Source of the DNA: Planctomycetaceae bacterium
GTDB lineage: Bacteria; Planctomycetota; Planctomycetia; Planctomycetales; Planctomycetaceae
Assembly: GCA_020426425.1 (NCBI GenBank)
Contig: JAGQQB010000009.1
Location: 1-19,936 of the forward strand
Direction: 5' to 3'
Length of the DNA: 19,936 nucleotides
Below the pieces are notes generated by a model. That model did not search any database. It had not been told where the DNA came from and saw only the letters and a program-made list of their open reading frames with translations. Positions 8,565 to 16,100 of this stretch are shown piece by piece. Within the stretch, counting starts at the first letter, position 1. Each line of letters opens with the position of its first letter. Made by a program: the position numbers and the translations under genes.

Positions 8565-8993
8565 TTACCAGGTCATGGCGGCGAGTGCTTCGTCGGAGAC
8601 GCGCTGGATGTCGATCGGCCAGAGTTCTTCGGCGGCCTCTTCGTCGACCCCATTGCCTTCAAACAACCGGTAGACGCCCGAGTCAATCAACTTGAAGAAT
8701 TTGCGGAACCAGAGCATGTTCCGCACGCGTTCGCGTGGATGGTACAGCCGCACTTCGATGCCCGCTTCGAACCAGTCGTACAGCATGCCAAAGAAGCCGC
8801 TGGGGACGTACTGGACGTTTTGCATTTCCACCGCCACCGCCCGGCGTCCCTGAATGGAGACCAGGCGATTGAGCGTATCGCGGACCAGCGACAGGTCGGC
8901 CCCATCCCAGATCTCCATGTCGCCGATGTCGACAATCGTCACGTTGCGGTCCCGGGTCAGTTGCAGTCCGTGAGTGTACTTGCGTTCGGCCAT
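8565..8993 (-). CDS. STAS-domain protein (anti-anti-sigma-like)
   Basis: The 142-residue protein fits a single STAS domain. It has an early strand (VTIVDIGDMEIWDGADLSLV, about residues 18-37), a helix (VRDTLNRLVSI), then a strand with a conserved turn, VAVEMQNVQYVPSGFFGMLY (about 53-72), matching the STAS core 'hDhsxhxxhDSSGhxxL', and a following strand (IEVRLYHP). Ser65 sits where anti-anti-sigma factors are phosphorylated. STAS proteins of this kind act in partner switching with an anti-sigma kinase or as phospho-regulated adaptors. No kinase partner gene adjoins, although a large Ser/Thr kinase gene lies about 4 kb away. A C-terminal extension after residue 115 (acidic, VDEEAAEELWPIDIQR) is not part of the domain. 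It converges on the HSP90 gene and its leader holds a strong hairpin. Confidence 0.72.
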   Translation of the reverse strand: MAERKYTHGLQLTRDRNVTIVDIGDMEIWDGADLSLVRDTLNRLVSIQGRRAVAVEMQNVQYVPSGFFGMLYDWFEAGIEVRLYHPRERVRNMLWFRKFFKLIDSGVYRLFEGNGVDEEAAEELWPIDIQRVSDEALAAMTW

Positions 8994-9002
8994 GTGGTAC
9001 TC

Positions 9003-9040
9003 GCCTGAATTGGAGACACAGAGATGATGTCTCTTCAGGC
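9003..9040 (-). promoter_or_regulatory. Strong hairpin in the leader of the STAS gene
   Basis: Two stacked perfect arms, GCCTGAA/TTCAGGC (7 bp) and GAGACA/TGTCTC (6 bp), make a 13-bp stem with a 3-base bulge on one side and a 9-base loop. In the minus-strand transcript it ends 9 bases before the ATG at 8993, and its last arm overlaps the only Shine-Dalgarno-like bases (AGGCGAG). It could therefore hide the ribosome binding site, or serve as an operator in DNA. No ligand-binding riboswitch fold is recognised. Confidence 0.5.
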
Positions 9041-9057
9041 CGCAAGCACCGGACCGT

Positions 9058-9075
9058 TGTCAAGAGGATTTGACA
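9058..9075. promoter_or_regulatory. Inverted repeat TGTCAA-N6-TTGACA
   Basis: Two perfect 6-base arms separated by GAGGAT lie 65-82 bases upstream of the STAS start. Each arm is also a perfect outward-facing -35 hexamer (TTGACA), yet no convincing -10 box sits 16-18 bases beyond either one, so a dimeric repressor site is as likely as a promoter pair. Confidence 0.35.
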
Positions 9076-9422
9076 TCGTGTTGAGTGGTTCCACCGCAAC
9101 TGACCAATTGGTAATCGGTTAGGGAAACTTACTCGGTCGCCTCAGACGCTGCGAAACAGCACCACTGTTGCTTTTCGGGAACCTCGATGCCCGAGCGATG
9201 ATGCCGTTCGGCAACACTGGGCAGTCTGGGCAGAGTTGTTGCTTGGTGAACAATTTCACGAAGTCGAGACCCTCTGTGGGTAGTCGAATACGCATCAGGG
9301 TCTGATTTGGGTGCGATCGGCGATTCTTGCCAGCCGATCAAACAGGGAACCGGTCAGTGGGGATTGCTCCCTGCTCACCCAACTCTCTGCGTGCGCACTC
9401 CCAGTTCTCGGGATGGAATCGG

Positions 9423-9427
9423 AAGGA
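9423..9427 (+). promoter_or_regulatory. Ribosome binding site of the DUF1571 gene
   Basis: AAGGA lies 8 bases before the ATG at 9436 and decides the start. The same frame is open to an upstream codon at 9307, but that extension has no such site and would bury the signal sequence. Confidence 0.7.
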
Positions 9428-9435
9428 TCTTCTGT

Positions 9436-10395
9436 ATGAGTCGACATCGCATCGTATCCACGGGGGCCCCCAACGTCTTGGCCCTGTTGGTTGCTTGTAC
9501 GGCGATTACCATCGCGTCGACGAACTTCGATCCGGTCAACACCGGCGGAAGCCCAGGATCGTTGCGGGCGGCGTCAATTACGACTGCGTCGGTCTCGTTG
9601 CCACCAGCTCCACCGCTCCCAGAAGCTGCCAATGTCCCGACCGGCCGACCAGCGGAATCGCAGTCGACACTCTCGGGACTGTGGGCAATGAAACTCAATA
9701 CCGAGATGCTGCAGCGCGGCTGTCTGGCGTTCCAGCAGGTTTCGGACTACACGTCCACGATGATCAAGCAGGAGCGGATCGGTGGTTCGCTCAGCGAATC
9801 GCAAACGATCGAACTCAAACTGCGTCATGAACCGTTCAGCGCGTACATGAACTGGCAGACCGGCGATGCTGGTCGGCAACTGATCTATGTCGCGACCGAA
9901 AACGACGGCAATCTGCTCGTGCAGCCGGGGGGAATTCGGGGACGCCTGACCGGCGTGCTCAGCCTCGATCCAACTGGAACGCTGGCAATGGCGGAATGTC
10001 GTTATCCGATCACGAAAGTCGGACTCGTCGCCCTTGCCGAAACGGTACTGGAACATCAACTGGCTGATGTGAAACGCGGTACGGGCTTCCGTTGCGAGTT
10101 GCGAGATAACGAATCGTTCGATGGCCGCCCGTGCTATCTGTTCGTAGTGGAATACGACTCGCAACAGGTGAACGACCTATACCGCAAGTCGGTCCTGTAC
10201 GTCGACAAGGAACTCTCGCTCCCCACTTGCGTGAAGAACTACACGTGGGGGACCGATGTCGATCCGGAACACATCGACGACGAGACGCTGGTTGAACTGT
10301 ACGCCTACACGAATCTGAAGCTGGAGCAGCGACTCGAGAGTATCGACTTCGATCCCACGAACCCAGCATACAAGTTGCGGTTCAAGAAGCGGTAA
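9436..10395 (+). CDS. DUF1571 family exported protein
   Basis: From ATG 9436 the protein has 319 residues and begins MSRHRIVSTGAPNVLALLVAC, a short signal sequence. LVAC at 18-21 fits a lipobox, so it may be a lipoprotein, but the hydrophobic stretch continues past the Cys and a plain signal or anchor is possible. A Pro/Ala-rich linker follows to about residue 75. The rest matches DUF1571, a family seen mainly in Planctomycetes: DYTSTMIKQERIGG, LRHEPFSAYMNW, the GRQLIYV strand, LDPTGTLAMAECRYPITKVG, and a final block with PCYLFVVEYDSQQVNDLYRK and VLYVDKELSLPTCVKNYTW. The beta-rich pattern with a late 'YxDKELxLP' motif recalls LolA/LolB-like lipoprotein carriers, which is inference only. It is divergent from the STAS gene and convergent with the methyltransferase gene. 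Confidence 0.85.
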   Translation: MSRHRIVSTGAPNVLALLVACTAITIASTNFDPVNTGGSPGSLRAASITTASVSLPPAPPLPEAANVPTGRPAESQSTLSGLWAMKLNTEMLQRGCLAFQQVSDYTSTMIKQERIGGSLSESQTIELKLRHEPFSAYMNWQTGDAGRQLIYVATENDGNLLVQPGGIRGRLTGVLSLDPTGTLAMAECRYPITKVGLVALAETVLEHQLADVKRGTGFRCELRDNESFDGRPCYLFVVEYDSQQVNDLYRKSVLYVDKELSLPTCVKNYTWGTDVDPEHIDDETLVELYAYTNLKLEQRLESIDFDPTNPAYKLRFKKR

Positions 10396-10408
10396 GCGGG
10401 CGAGAACC

Positions 10409-10434
10409 GTTGGGGCCTTCGGCTGGACACCAAC
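10409..10434. terminator. Possible hairpin between convergent genes
   Basis: GTTGG pairs with CCAAC around an inner GCC-TTC-GGC stem, 14 bases after the DUF1571 stop. The fold has mismatches and no T run, so this is a weak call. No other feature is seen in the 150 bases before the methyltransferase stop. Confidence 0.25.
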
Positions 10435-10545
10435 CGCTGACATTGAGCGATCCTTACGGGCGCGGCAATGCCCTCTGAGAGTGTTGCAAGCCCGATGCAC
10501 TTGGCTTGGCCGACGGATGACTTCGCAGATGCGGATCCCCGTTGA

Positions 10546-11328
10546 TCATCTGCGTCGCAACACGTACACGACATCTTCCGTCTCGGCTGTGATCTCGATC
10601 TGCCGCCGGATGTCGTAGCAGAAGTCGTGCAGCGCGACGATTTCGAACTCTGGGACTTTCCGCAGCAGGGCATTCATCTGCCTGGCGGTGTAGGTGCGGT
10701 AGTCCATTGTGTCGTGGATCTGTTTGTGGCTCGTCGGTGTGTAGACATCGATCGTCAGCCCCAGATGTTCGTTCCGCTTCTTCAGGTCGAGTTCCTTCGA
10801 CCACATGTGCGAATTGACCTGCAGGTTCCCGCGTCGGGCAACCCACGATTCCGACTCCATCCGCTCGCCGACCGTGGGGGTCAGATGGATGCCGAGGACA
10901 TACAGTCCCCCCTTGGTCAGTGCGTCTGCCACGCAGTGCAAATGTGCCTCTGCGAGCTTTTCGGTTGGCAAATGCCGAAACGTATTAATCATGTTGAAGG
11001 CTGCGTCGAACTTGCGGCGGACCTGGAAGTCCGCCATATCTTCGACGGCAACGCTGCGAGGAAAACCGGCTCGTTCGAGTCGATCGTTGCAGAAGTCGAC
11101 GGCATGAGGGTTCAGATCATTTCCGGCAACTTCGTAGCCCTTGTGGGCGAACTTGATCAACAGCCGTCCGGTTCCACATGCCGGCTCAAAGACCCGCGTC
11201 ACAGTGCGGGTCGCGTACCGGGCGTAGCAGTGTTCCAGAAACCGATATTCCGCTTTCCAGTCGGAACCGAACAGCAAATCGTAGTACTGTGGGAAATCGT
11301 ACAGGTCGCCAGTGATGACTTCAGTCAT
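10546..11328 (-). CDS. Class I SAM-dependent methyltransferase
   Basis: The 260-residue protein has the SAM-binding motif I VFEPACGTGRLL at about 46-57, an acidic residue at the end of strand 2 (GNDLNPHAVDF, Asp71), and the motif around FDAAFNMINTFRHL (about 107-120) typical of strand 4. The latter half is beta-rich (GGLYVLGIHLTP, LGLTIDVYTPT, EFEIVALHDFCYDI), as in small-molecule methyltransferases. The substrate is not predictable from sequence. It is the last of three co-directional minus-strand genes, 107 bases after the GMC oxidoreductase stop, with a hairpin between. No clear ribosome binding site precedes the ATG. Confidence 0.85.
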   Translation of the reverse strand: MTEVITGDLYDFPQYYDLLFGSDWKAEYRFLEHCYARYATRTVTRVFEPACGTGRLLIKFAHKGYEVAGNDLNPHAVDFCNDRLERAGFPRSVAVEDMADFQVRRKFDAAFNMINTFRHLPTEKLAEAHLHCVADALTKGGLYVLGIHLTPTVGERMESESWVARRGNLQVNSHMWSKELDLKKRNEHLGLTIDVYTPTSHKQIHDTMDYRTYTARQMNALLRKVPEFEIVALHDFCYDIRRQIEITAETEDVVYVLRRR

Positions 11329-11396
11329 GAGGAAGCTTAATGCGAAGTTGTAAGGAGGCGGGGAGGCAGGAACAGTGAGCCGGGCATTCCGTTCGT

Positions 11397-11410
11397 TGGG
11401 CGTCGGCCCA
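11397..11410 (-). terminator. Short hairpin after the GMC oxidoreductase gene
   Basis: TGGGC-GTCG-GCCCA forms a 5-bp GC-rich stem about 25 bases beyond the TAG at 11436-11438 in the minus-strand transcript. It has no T run, so readthrough into the methyltransferase gene is possible. Confidence 0.3.
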
Positions 11411-11418
11411 GGGAGCGT

Positions 11419-11440
11419 GTGCTTCCTGGTTGCCGCTACA
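11419..11440. repeat. Dispersed 22-base repeat, copy 2
   Basis: It matches 2567-2588 at 20 of 22 bases (differences at C/T and C/G positions). This copy includes the stop codon and last codon edge of the GMC oxidoreductase gene, whereas copy 1 begins about 20 bases past its gene's stop. Confidence 0.5.
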
Positions 11441-12959
11441 CTTCACCCAGAATCATCCGTGAGGCATGTTCGCCGATCATCACCGACGGCGCGTTTGTGT
11501 TGCCGCTGGTAATGGCTGGCATGATGGATGCATCGGCAACGCGGAGCCCGTCGATCCCGTATACCTTTAACTGAGGATCGACAACAGCTTCCGTGCCACG
11601 GCCCATCGCGCAGGTGCTTGTGGGGTGGAAGTACGTGGTTGCTGATTGACGGGCGAACGCGATGAGTTCCTGTCGGCTGCGCGGTCCTGGCAGCACTTCG
11701 CGTTTGCGCAAGTCATTGAATGCATCTGAGGCTCCCAAATCACGGCACAACTCGATTGCTGCCACCAAGGCGTTCACGTCTGCGTCGCACGCCAGGAAGT
11801 TGACGTCGATCGCCGGAGCGGTGTGCGGATCGGTCGAGACAAGTTTCACGCTTCCGCGACTTTGCGGACGGACGATGCTGGGGGCGATTGCGTAACAGTT
11901 CTCGTTGGGCAACTGACCGGCCAAATCGGGGGTCGCGAATGGGAACTCGAGCACCACGGGCTGAATGTCGGGACCAAGCAGACCGGGGCGGGAATGCCAC
12001 CATAACGTTGACTCCGCTCCGTTGTTGCGGGGAGGTGGCAGCGGAATTCGTGCTTCATAGTTGATGCCGCCAGACAAGACATGATCCTGGAGATTTCGTC
12101 CCACACCGCAGAGATCATTGACCACTGGAATCCCCAGGGCCGCGAGTTCGATGGCCGGACCAATGCCGGAGAGGAGCAGGACTTGCGGGGAGCCAATCAC
12201 ACCAGCGGACAGGATGACTTCCTGTTCGCACCGGGCCGTCTGGACAATACCATCGTGCTCGAAAGAGACGCCCGTGCACCGGGTCCCTTCGAATTGCAAC
12301 TGGTGTGTGAGCGCGTTGGTCAGCACGGTCAGGTTGGGCCGCTCCATTGCCGGGCGTAGATAGCCGTCAGCAACAGTGAAACGTTCTCCATCTTTGACCG
12401 TGAGGTTGAAGAAGCTTGTGCCGAGCATGGAAGGGCCGTTGTTGTCTTCGACGATCGGCAGGCCAATCGTAGGTCCGGCGGCGACAAATGCCTGAGCAAC
12501 GGGGTTTGGCTCCTGCGGCGGGGCGACATGGACTGGTCCGCCCGTGCCACGTAAATCGGATGCGGGCCCTTGCCAGTCTTCGATGGCTTTGAACATCGGG
12601 AGCACATTGTCCCATCCCCATCCTTCGCAACCCAGGTACGCCCAATGGTCGAAGTCCGATCGATGGCCGCGGACCCACACGCTCGCATTGTGACTGTGGC
12701 AGCCGCCGAGCATTTTGGCTCGGGGAACGTGATCGATGCGATCATTGCAGTGCCTCATTGGCGTGGTCGAGTAACCCCAGTCGAGTTCTCCTGGAAACAG
12801 CGTGGGCCACTTGACCGGATCACGGACTTCGGGACGCAAGTCCGTTCCACCCGCTTCCAGCAGCAGGACTTGGGTTTCTGGATTGGCGGTCAAGCGATTG
12901 GCTAGGACGCAACCGGCAGAACCGGCGCCAACGATGATGTAGTCGTATTGGTGTGACAT
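11436..12959 (-). CDS. GMC-family FAD-dependent oxidoreductase (choline/alcohol dehydrogenase-like)
   Basis: The 507-residue protein starts with the FAD-binding motif YIIVGAGSAGCVLANRL (GAGSAG at 11-16) and LLLEAGG (Glu35). The GMC signature is near the middle (GSPQVLLLSGIGP), followed by GRNLQDHV. The C-terminal active-site segment has His445 (TTYFHPTSTCAMG) and Asn487/Asn489 (ITSGNTNAPSVMIGE), the His/Asn pair of alcohol and choline oxidoreductases. Members oxidise alcohols, sugars or choline in the cytoplasm. It is shorter than typical BetA (about 550), and no betaine aldehyde dehydrogenase gene adjoins, so choline is not assured and no symbol is given. It lies 163 bases downstream of the kinase fusion gene on the same strand. 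No strong ribosome binding site precedes the ATG. Confidence 0.9.
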   Translation of the reverse strand: MSHQYDYIIVGAGSAGCVLANRLTANPETQVLLLEAGGTDLRPEVRDPVKWPTLFPGELDWGYSTTPMRHCNDRIDHVPRAKMLGGCHSHNASVWVRGHRSDFDHWAYLGCEGWGWDNVLPMFKAIEDWQGPASDLRGTGGPVHVAPPQEPNPVAQAFVAAGPTIGLPIVEDNNGPSMLGTSFFNLTVKDGERFTVADGYLRPAMERPNLTVLTNALTHQLQFEGTRCTGVSFEHDGIVQTARCEQEVILSAGVIGSPQVLLLSGIGPAIELAALGIPVVNDLCGVGRNLQDHVLSGGINYEARIPLPPPRNNGAESTLWWHSRPGLLGPDIQPVVLEFPFATPDLAGQLPNENCYAIAPSIVRPQSRGSVKLVSTDPHTAPAIDVNFLACDADVNALVAAIELCRDLGASDAFNDLRKREVLPGPRSRQELIAFARQSATTYFHPTSTCAMGRGTEAVVDPQLKVYGIDGLRVADASIMPAITSGNTNAPSVMIGEHASRMILGEV

Positions 12960-13082
12960 GGCACGCTGGAAAGGCTGAGTCGCCGTTACTGTGGAGGCTT
13001 GTGGAGACGTCGACGACGATCAATGGAGGGATGGTTAGGTGAGCAGAAGCTGATGGCCCGACACAGGGAGGACGGTGTGAAG

Positions 13083-13101
13083 CGTTGATCGATGTTCAAC
13101 G
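13083..13101 (-). terminator. Hairpin after the kinase fusion gene
   Basis: CGTTGA/TCAACG (6 bp) with a 7-base loop lies 22 bases after the kinase stop in the minus-strand transcript. No T run follows. It may end the kinase transcript or simply mark a partial stop before the GMC gene. Confidence 0.35.
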
Positions 13102-13122
13102 AACGGTTGGGGGAGCTGAGGA

Positions 13123-16100
13123 TCATAGTTCATTCAGCAAGTTTTGGGCGTGCTGGTAGTCGACGGTTTGCTCACCACCCTGGATGTGTGGCAACAGGTC
13201 GAGCAATTGTTGTCGCGTCGATGCTGCGGACTCGGTTCCCTTGGAAACTCGTCCCAGGCTGACGGCAGCACGCAATGCGAGGGAACAAGCACCCTGTTCC
13301 TGGGCCGATGAAATTGCCTGTTGGAACAAGGCGGCCGCAGCTGCGACTGCCAGCGGATCACGATGGATGATCAGTTCTCCACGGTTTCGCAGCACTTCCG
13401 CTCGCCAGAACCCTTCGCCGGAATTGTCGGCAAACGCAGTTGCGTCATTCAATGCTGTCTCAGCACGCTCCCATTGTTTGGCGGACAGTGCCGCTTCCGC
13501 CAGCAAGGTGTAATAGTACTGGCATCCGAGTTCGGATCCGGTCGACTTCCATTGCTCGATTCCGGTTTCAATTTCCTGGATTCCCTCGGTCGATTTCCCC
13601 TGTTGAGAAATCGCCCAGCCCCGCATCACCCGGCACCAACCGAACCAGAAGGCAAAGCCATGCTCTTGAGCGAGCGCGAGTGCCGACTCGGCCGTCGCGC
13701 GAGTCTGAGCGATGTCATGCCGGAACTGGTGGATCCACTGCGAGAAGCAAAGTGCGAGTGACAAACTGAAGGAGTGGTCCAGACCTTCGGCGATTTCGAC
13801 CGCCTGACCGCTGTGCTTCATGGCCTGGGAAATATCCCCTTGCAGCCAGCGTGCCCAGGACAAATAGCTATGGGATGCGATCCAGGGATCCACGACGTCG
13901 TAGCGGTACACCTCTGCACGCAACTGCTTCGTCGGCGGAATCTCGATGACCTGCGACAAATGAGGGATTGAGTCGGCCAGACGCCCTTCGTAAACAGGCG
14001 GTCCGCCGTGTGCGCGATGTGCAGCAACTCGGAAGTGCGGAACCTGAGTTTCTTCAGCGATGTCAACCAACTGTCTAGCCAATTCATTGGCCTGCGCATA
14101 CCGGGCCTGCAGCATGTAGTAGCGGAACATTCCGTAGAGAATCGGAAACCGTTCATGCGGGTCGGGCATCGTCGCCGACAGCTCAAGCGCGCGGCTGTAG
14201 CTGTGCTCCACTTCCGGCGCGCTGTACCCCAGCGTTGCCTGCAGCGGCACCCCCAGTGCGGTCAACATCTTGACTTCGCGATGCACGCGTTCCGGAGATT
14301 CCGGCAAGTGCGAAATCAGGTCGATGCCCATGCCGAGTTGCTGGATCGACTCCTTAAAGGCGCGACGACCTAGAGACGTCATCCCGGCGGCCTCCCAACA
14401 GGCGACCGCCTGCGTGTAATCCTCGGCCTCGGTGTAATGCAGGGCGAGCAGTTCGGGCTGTTGCTCGCGGGTTTCGGGGATCAGGGTCTCAATGGCCGCT
14501 GCGATGCGTCCATGAAACTGCAAACGCCGCGCCTTGATCATCGAGTTATGGGCGGCATCGAGCAGCAACGCGTGGCGGAAGGTGAATCGTTCGCGCGTTC
14601 CGCGTCCACGTGTGAGTAGCAACTCAGCGTTGACCAGTTTGGCCAGTTCTTCGCGAAGCGTCGACTCGTCCAAGTCGGAAGCCGCCTTGACAAGCTCGAA
14701 TGTGAACTCACGGCCAATCGCGGCGCACAACTGCACGACCTCGATGTTGCTGGCCATGCGGTCGAGCCGCGTCATCAACATGTCCTGCAACGTCGCGGGG
14801 ATGGCGTGGGAGTGAAAACTGGCCGACGAGCGGGAGGACATCGAATCGCCATCGTCGTCGCTGGTTTCCAGCAGCATCTGAGTGAATTCTTCGACGAACA
14901 GCGGCACGCCATCGGTCCGTTCGATGATCTGCTCGATCTGCCATTCGGCGATCGAGTGTCGGGCCTTCGCTTCCATCATCTCGCGAATCTGCCGACGGGT
15001 CAGCCGGTTGAGCGCCAGATGCGTCTGATGTGCTTTGCTCCGCCAGGGAGTTTCAAACTCAGGGCGGAACGTCATGACCGACAAGACGCGGTCCTGGCTG
15101 CCTTCATTGACAAACAGTTCCAGAAACTCAAGCGTCGTGGGATCGACCCAATGCAGGTCCTCTACGACAAACAGCAGCGGATTCCGTGACGAGAGTTCCT
15201 GCAGCCAGTTCAGCAGGAAGTCGAACAGCAATTCCTTTTGCCGCTGGGGAGGGAGGTCGAGTTCCGGATAGGCACCATTGAGCGGAATAGACAACCGGGT
15301 GGCAAGGATGGCAACCTCGGTGGGACCATGCAGATCGAGTGAGTGCAGATACTGTTCGAGTTTCGCCAGACGCTCCTGTCCGGCGTCATCGGCTTCAATC
15401 CCGGTCTGCCGCTTCAGGCATTCGAGGACGGCGTACAGGCTCGTACTCTGATACTGCGGAGACGCCCGCCACTCCATGACACGTGGGACCTCCTCGGTAA
15501 TATCCGAGGACAGGATTCGCTGTTTCAGGTCATGCAGCAAACGTGACTTCCCGAGTCCCGCCTCTCCGATCAGCAGCACCACCTGTCCCATGCCCTCAGC
15601 CGCCTGTTCCCAGCGATCCAGCAGCAAGCCCAGTTCTCGCTCGCGCCCGATGAGCGGCGTGAGTTCGGCGTGACTCGATTGATCCTGGTCTGCCCGACTG
15701 CCAACGACCTGGAACAGGGCGATCTTTCCCGGCACCCCCTTGATGCGGTGTTCCCCGATCGATTCGACTTCGAACTGATTTCTCACGATCCGCGACGTCG
15801 CATCCGTGATGACGAATTGCCCTAGTTCCGCCACCGAGTCGAGCCGATTCACCACCGTGCGCACCTTGCCGCCGATCGAAATCGACAACCCTTGCGTGGA
15901 GTCGTCGGGACCGGCTTTCGCTTCCGCGATGGCAACTTCGGTATGCGCGACAACGCGGCCAGACAACTTGACGGAGTGCTTCTTCTCGACGAGTCGCGAA
16001 ATGTTCGACAACTCGTGCAACACATTCAGTCCAAACTGCATCGCACGCTGGGCTGAATTCTCGAATACCTGCGGGAAACCGAAACAGACCGAGATTCCAT

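Larger units (their letters stand above)
8994..9435. other. Divergent intergenic region rich in dyad symmetry
   Basis: The 442 bases between the STAS and DUF1571 genes hold no convincing gene. Besides the hairpin at 9003-9040 and the inverted repeat at 9058-9075, there are GTGG-TT-CCAC at 9085-9094, a perfect palindrome ACCAATTGGT at 9103-9112, and a 7-bp stem GATCGGC/GCCGATC with an 11-base loop at 9315-9339, which would lie in the DUF1571 leader. The first four sit within 110 bases of the STAS start. No full sigma-70 promoter could be called. Confidence 0.6.

Noticed and set aside
9070..9098. Sigma-70 promoter from TTGACA toward the DUF1571 gene
   Set aside because: The -35 box is perfect, but no -10-like sequence lies at 16-18 bases and the gene starts over 330 bases away.
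9129..9341. 70-codon minus-strand ORF upstream of the STAS gene
   Set aside because: It starts with TTG, has no ribosome binding site, matches no family and overlaps several dyads; codon endings are mixed. It was left as non-coding, although a small gene cannot be excluded.
11436..12959. Assignment as betA (choline dehydrogenase)
   Set aside because: The active-site residues fit many GMC enzymes, the protein is shorter than BetA, and no betaine pathway gene is nearby.
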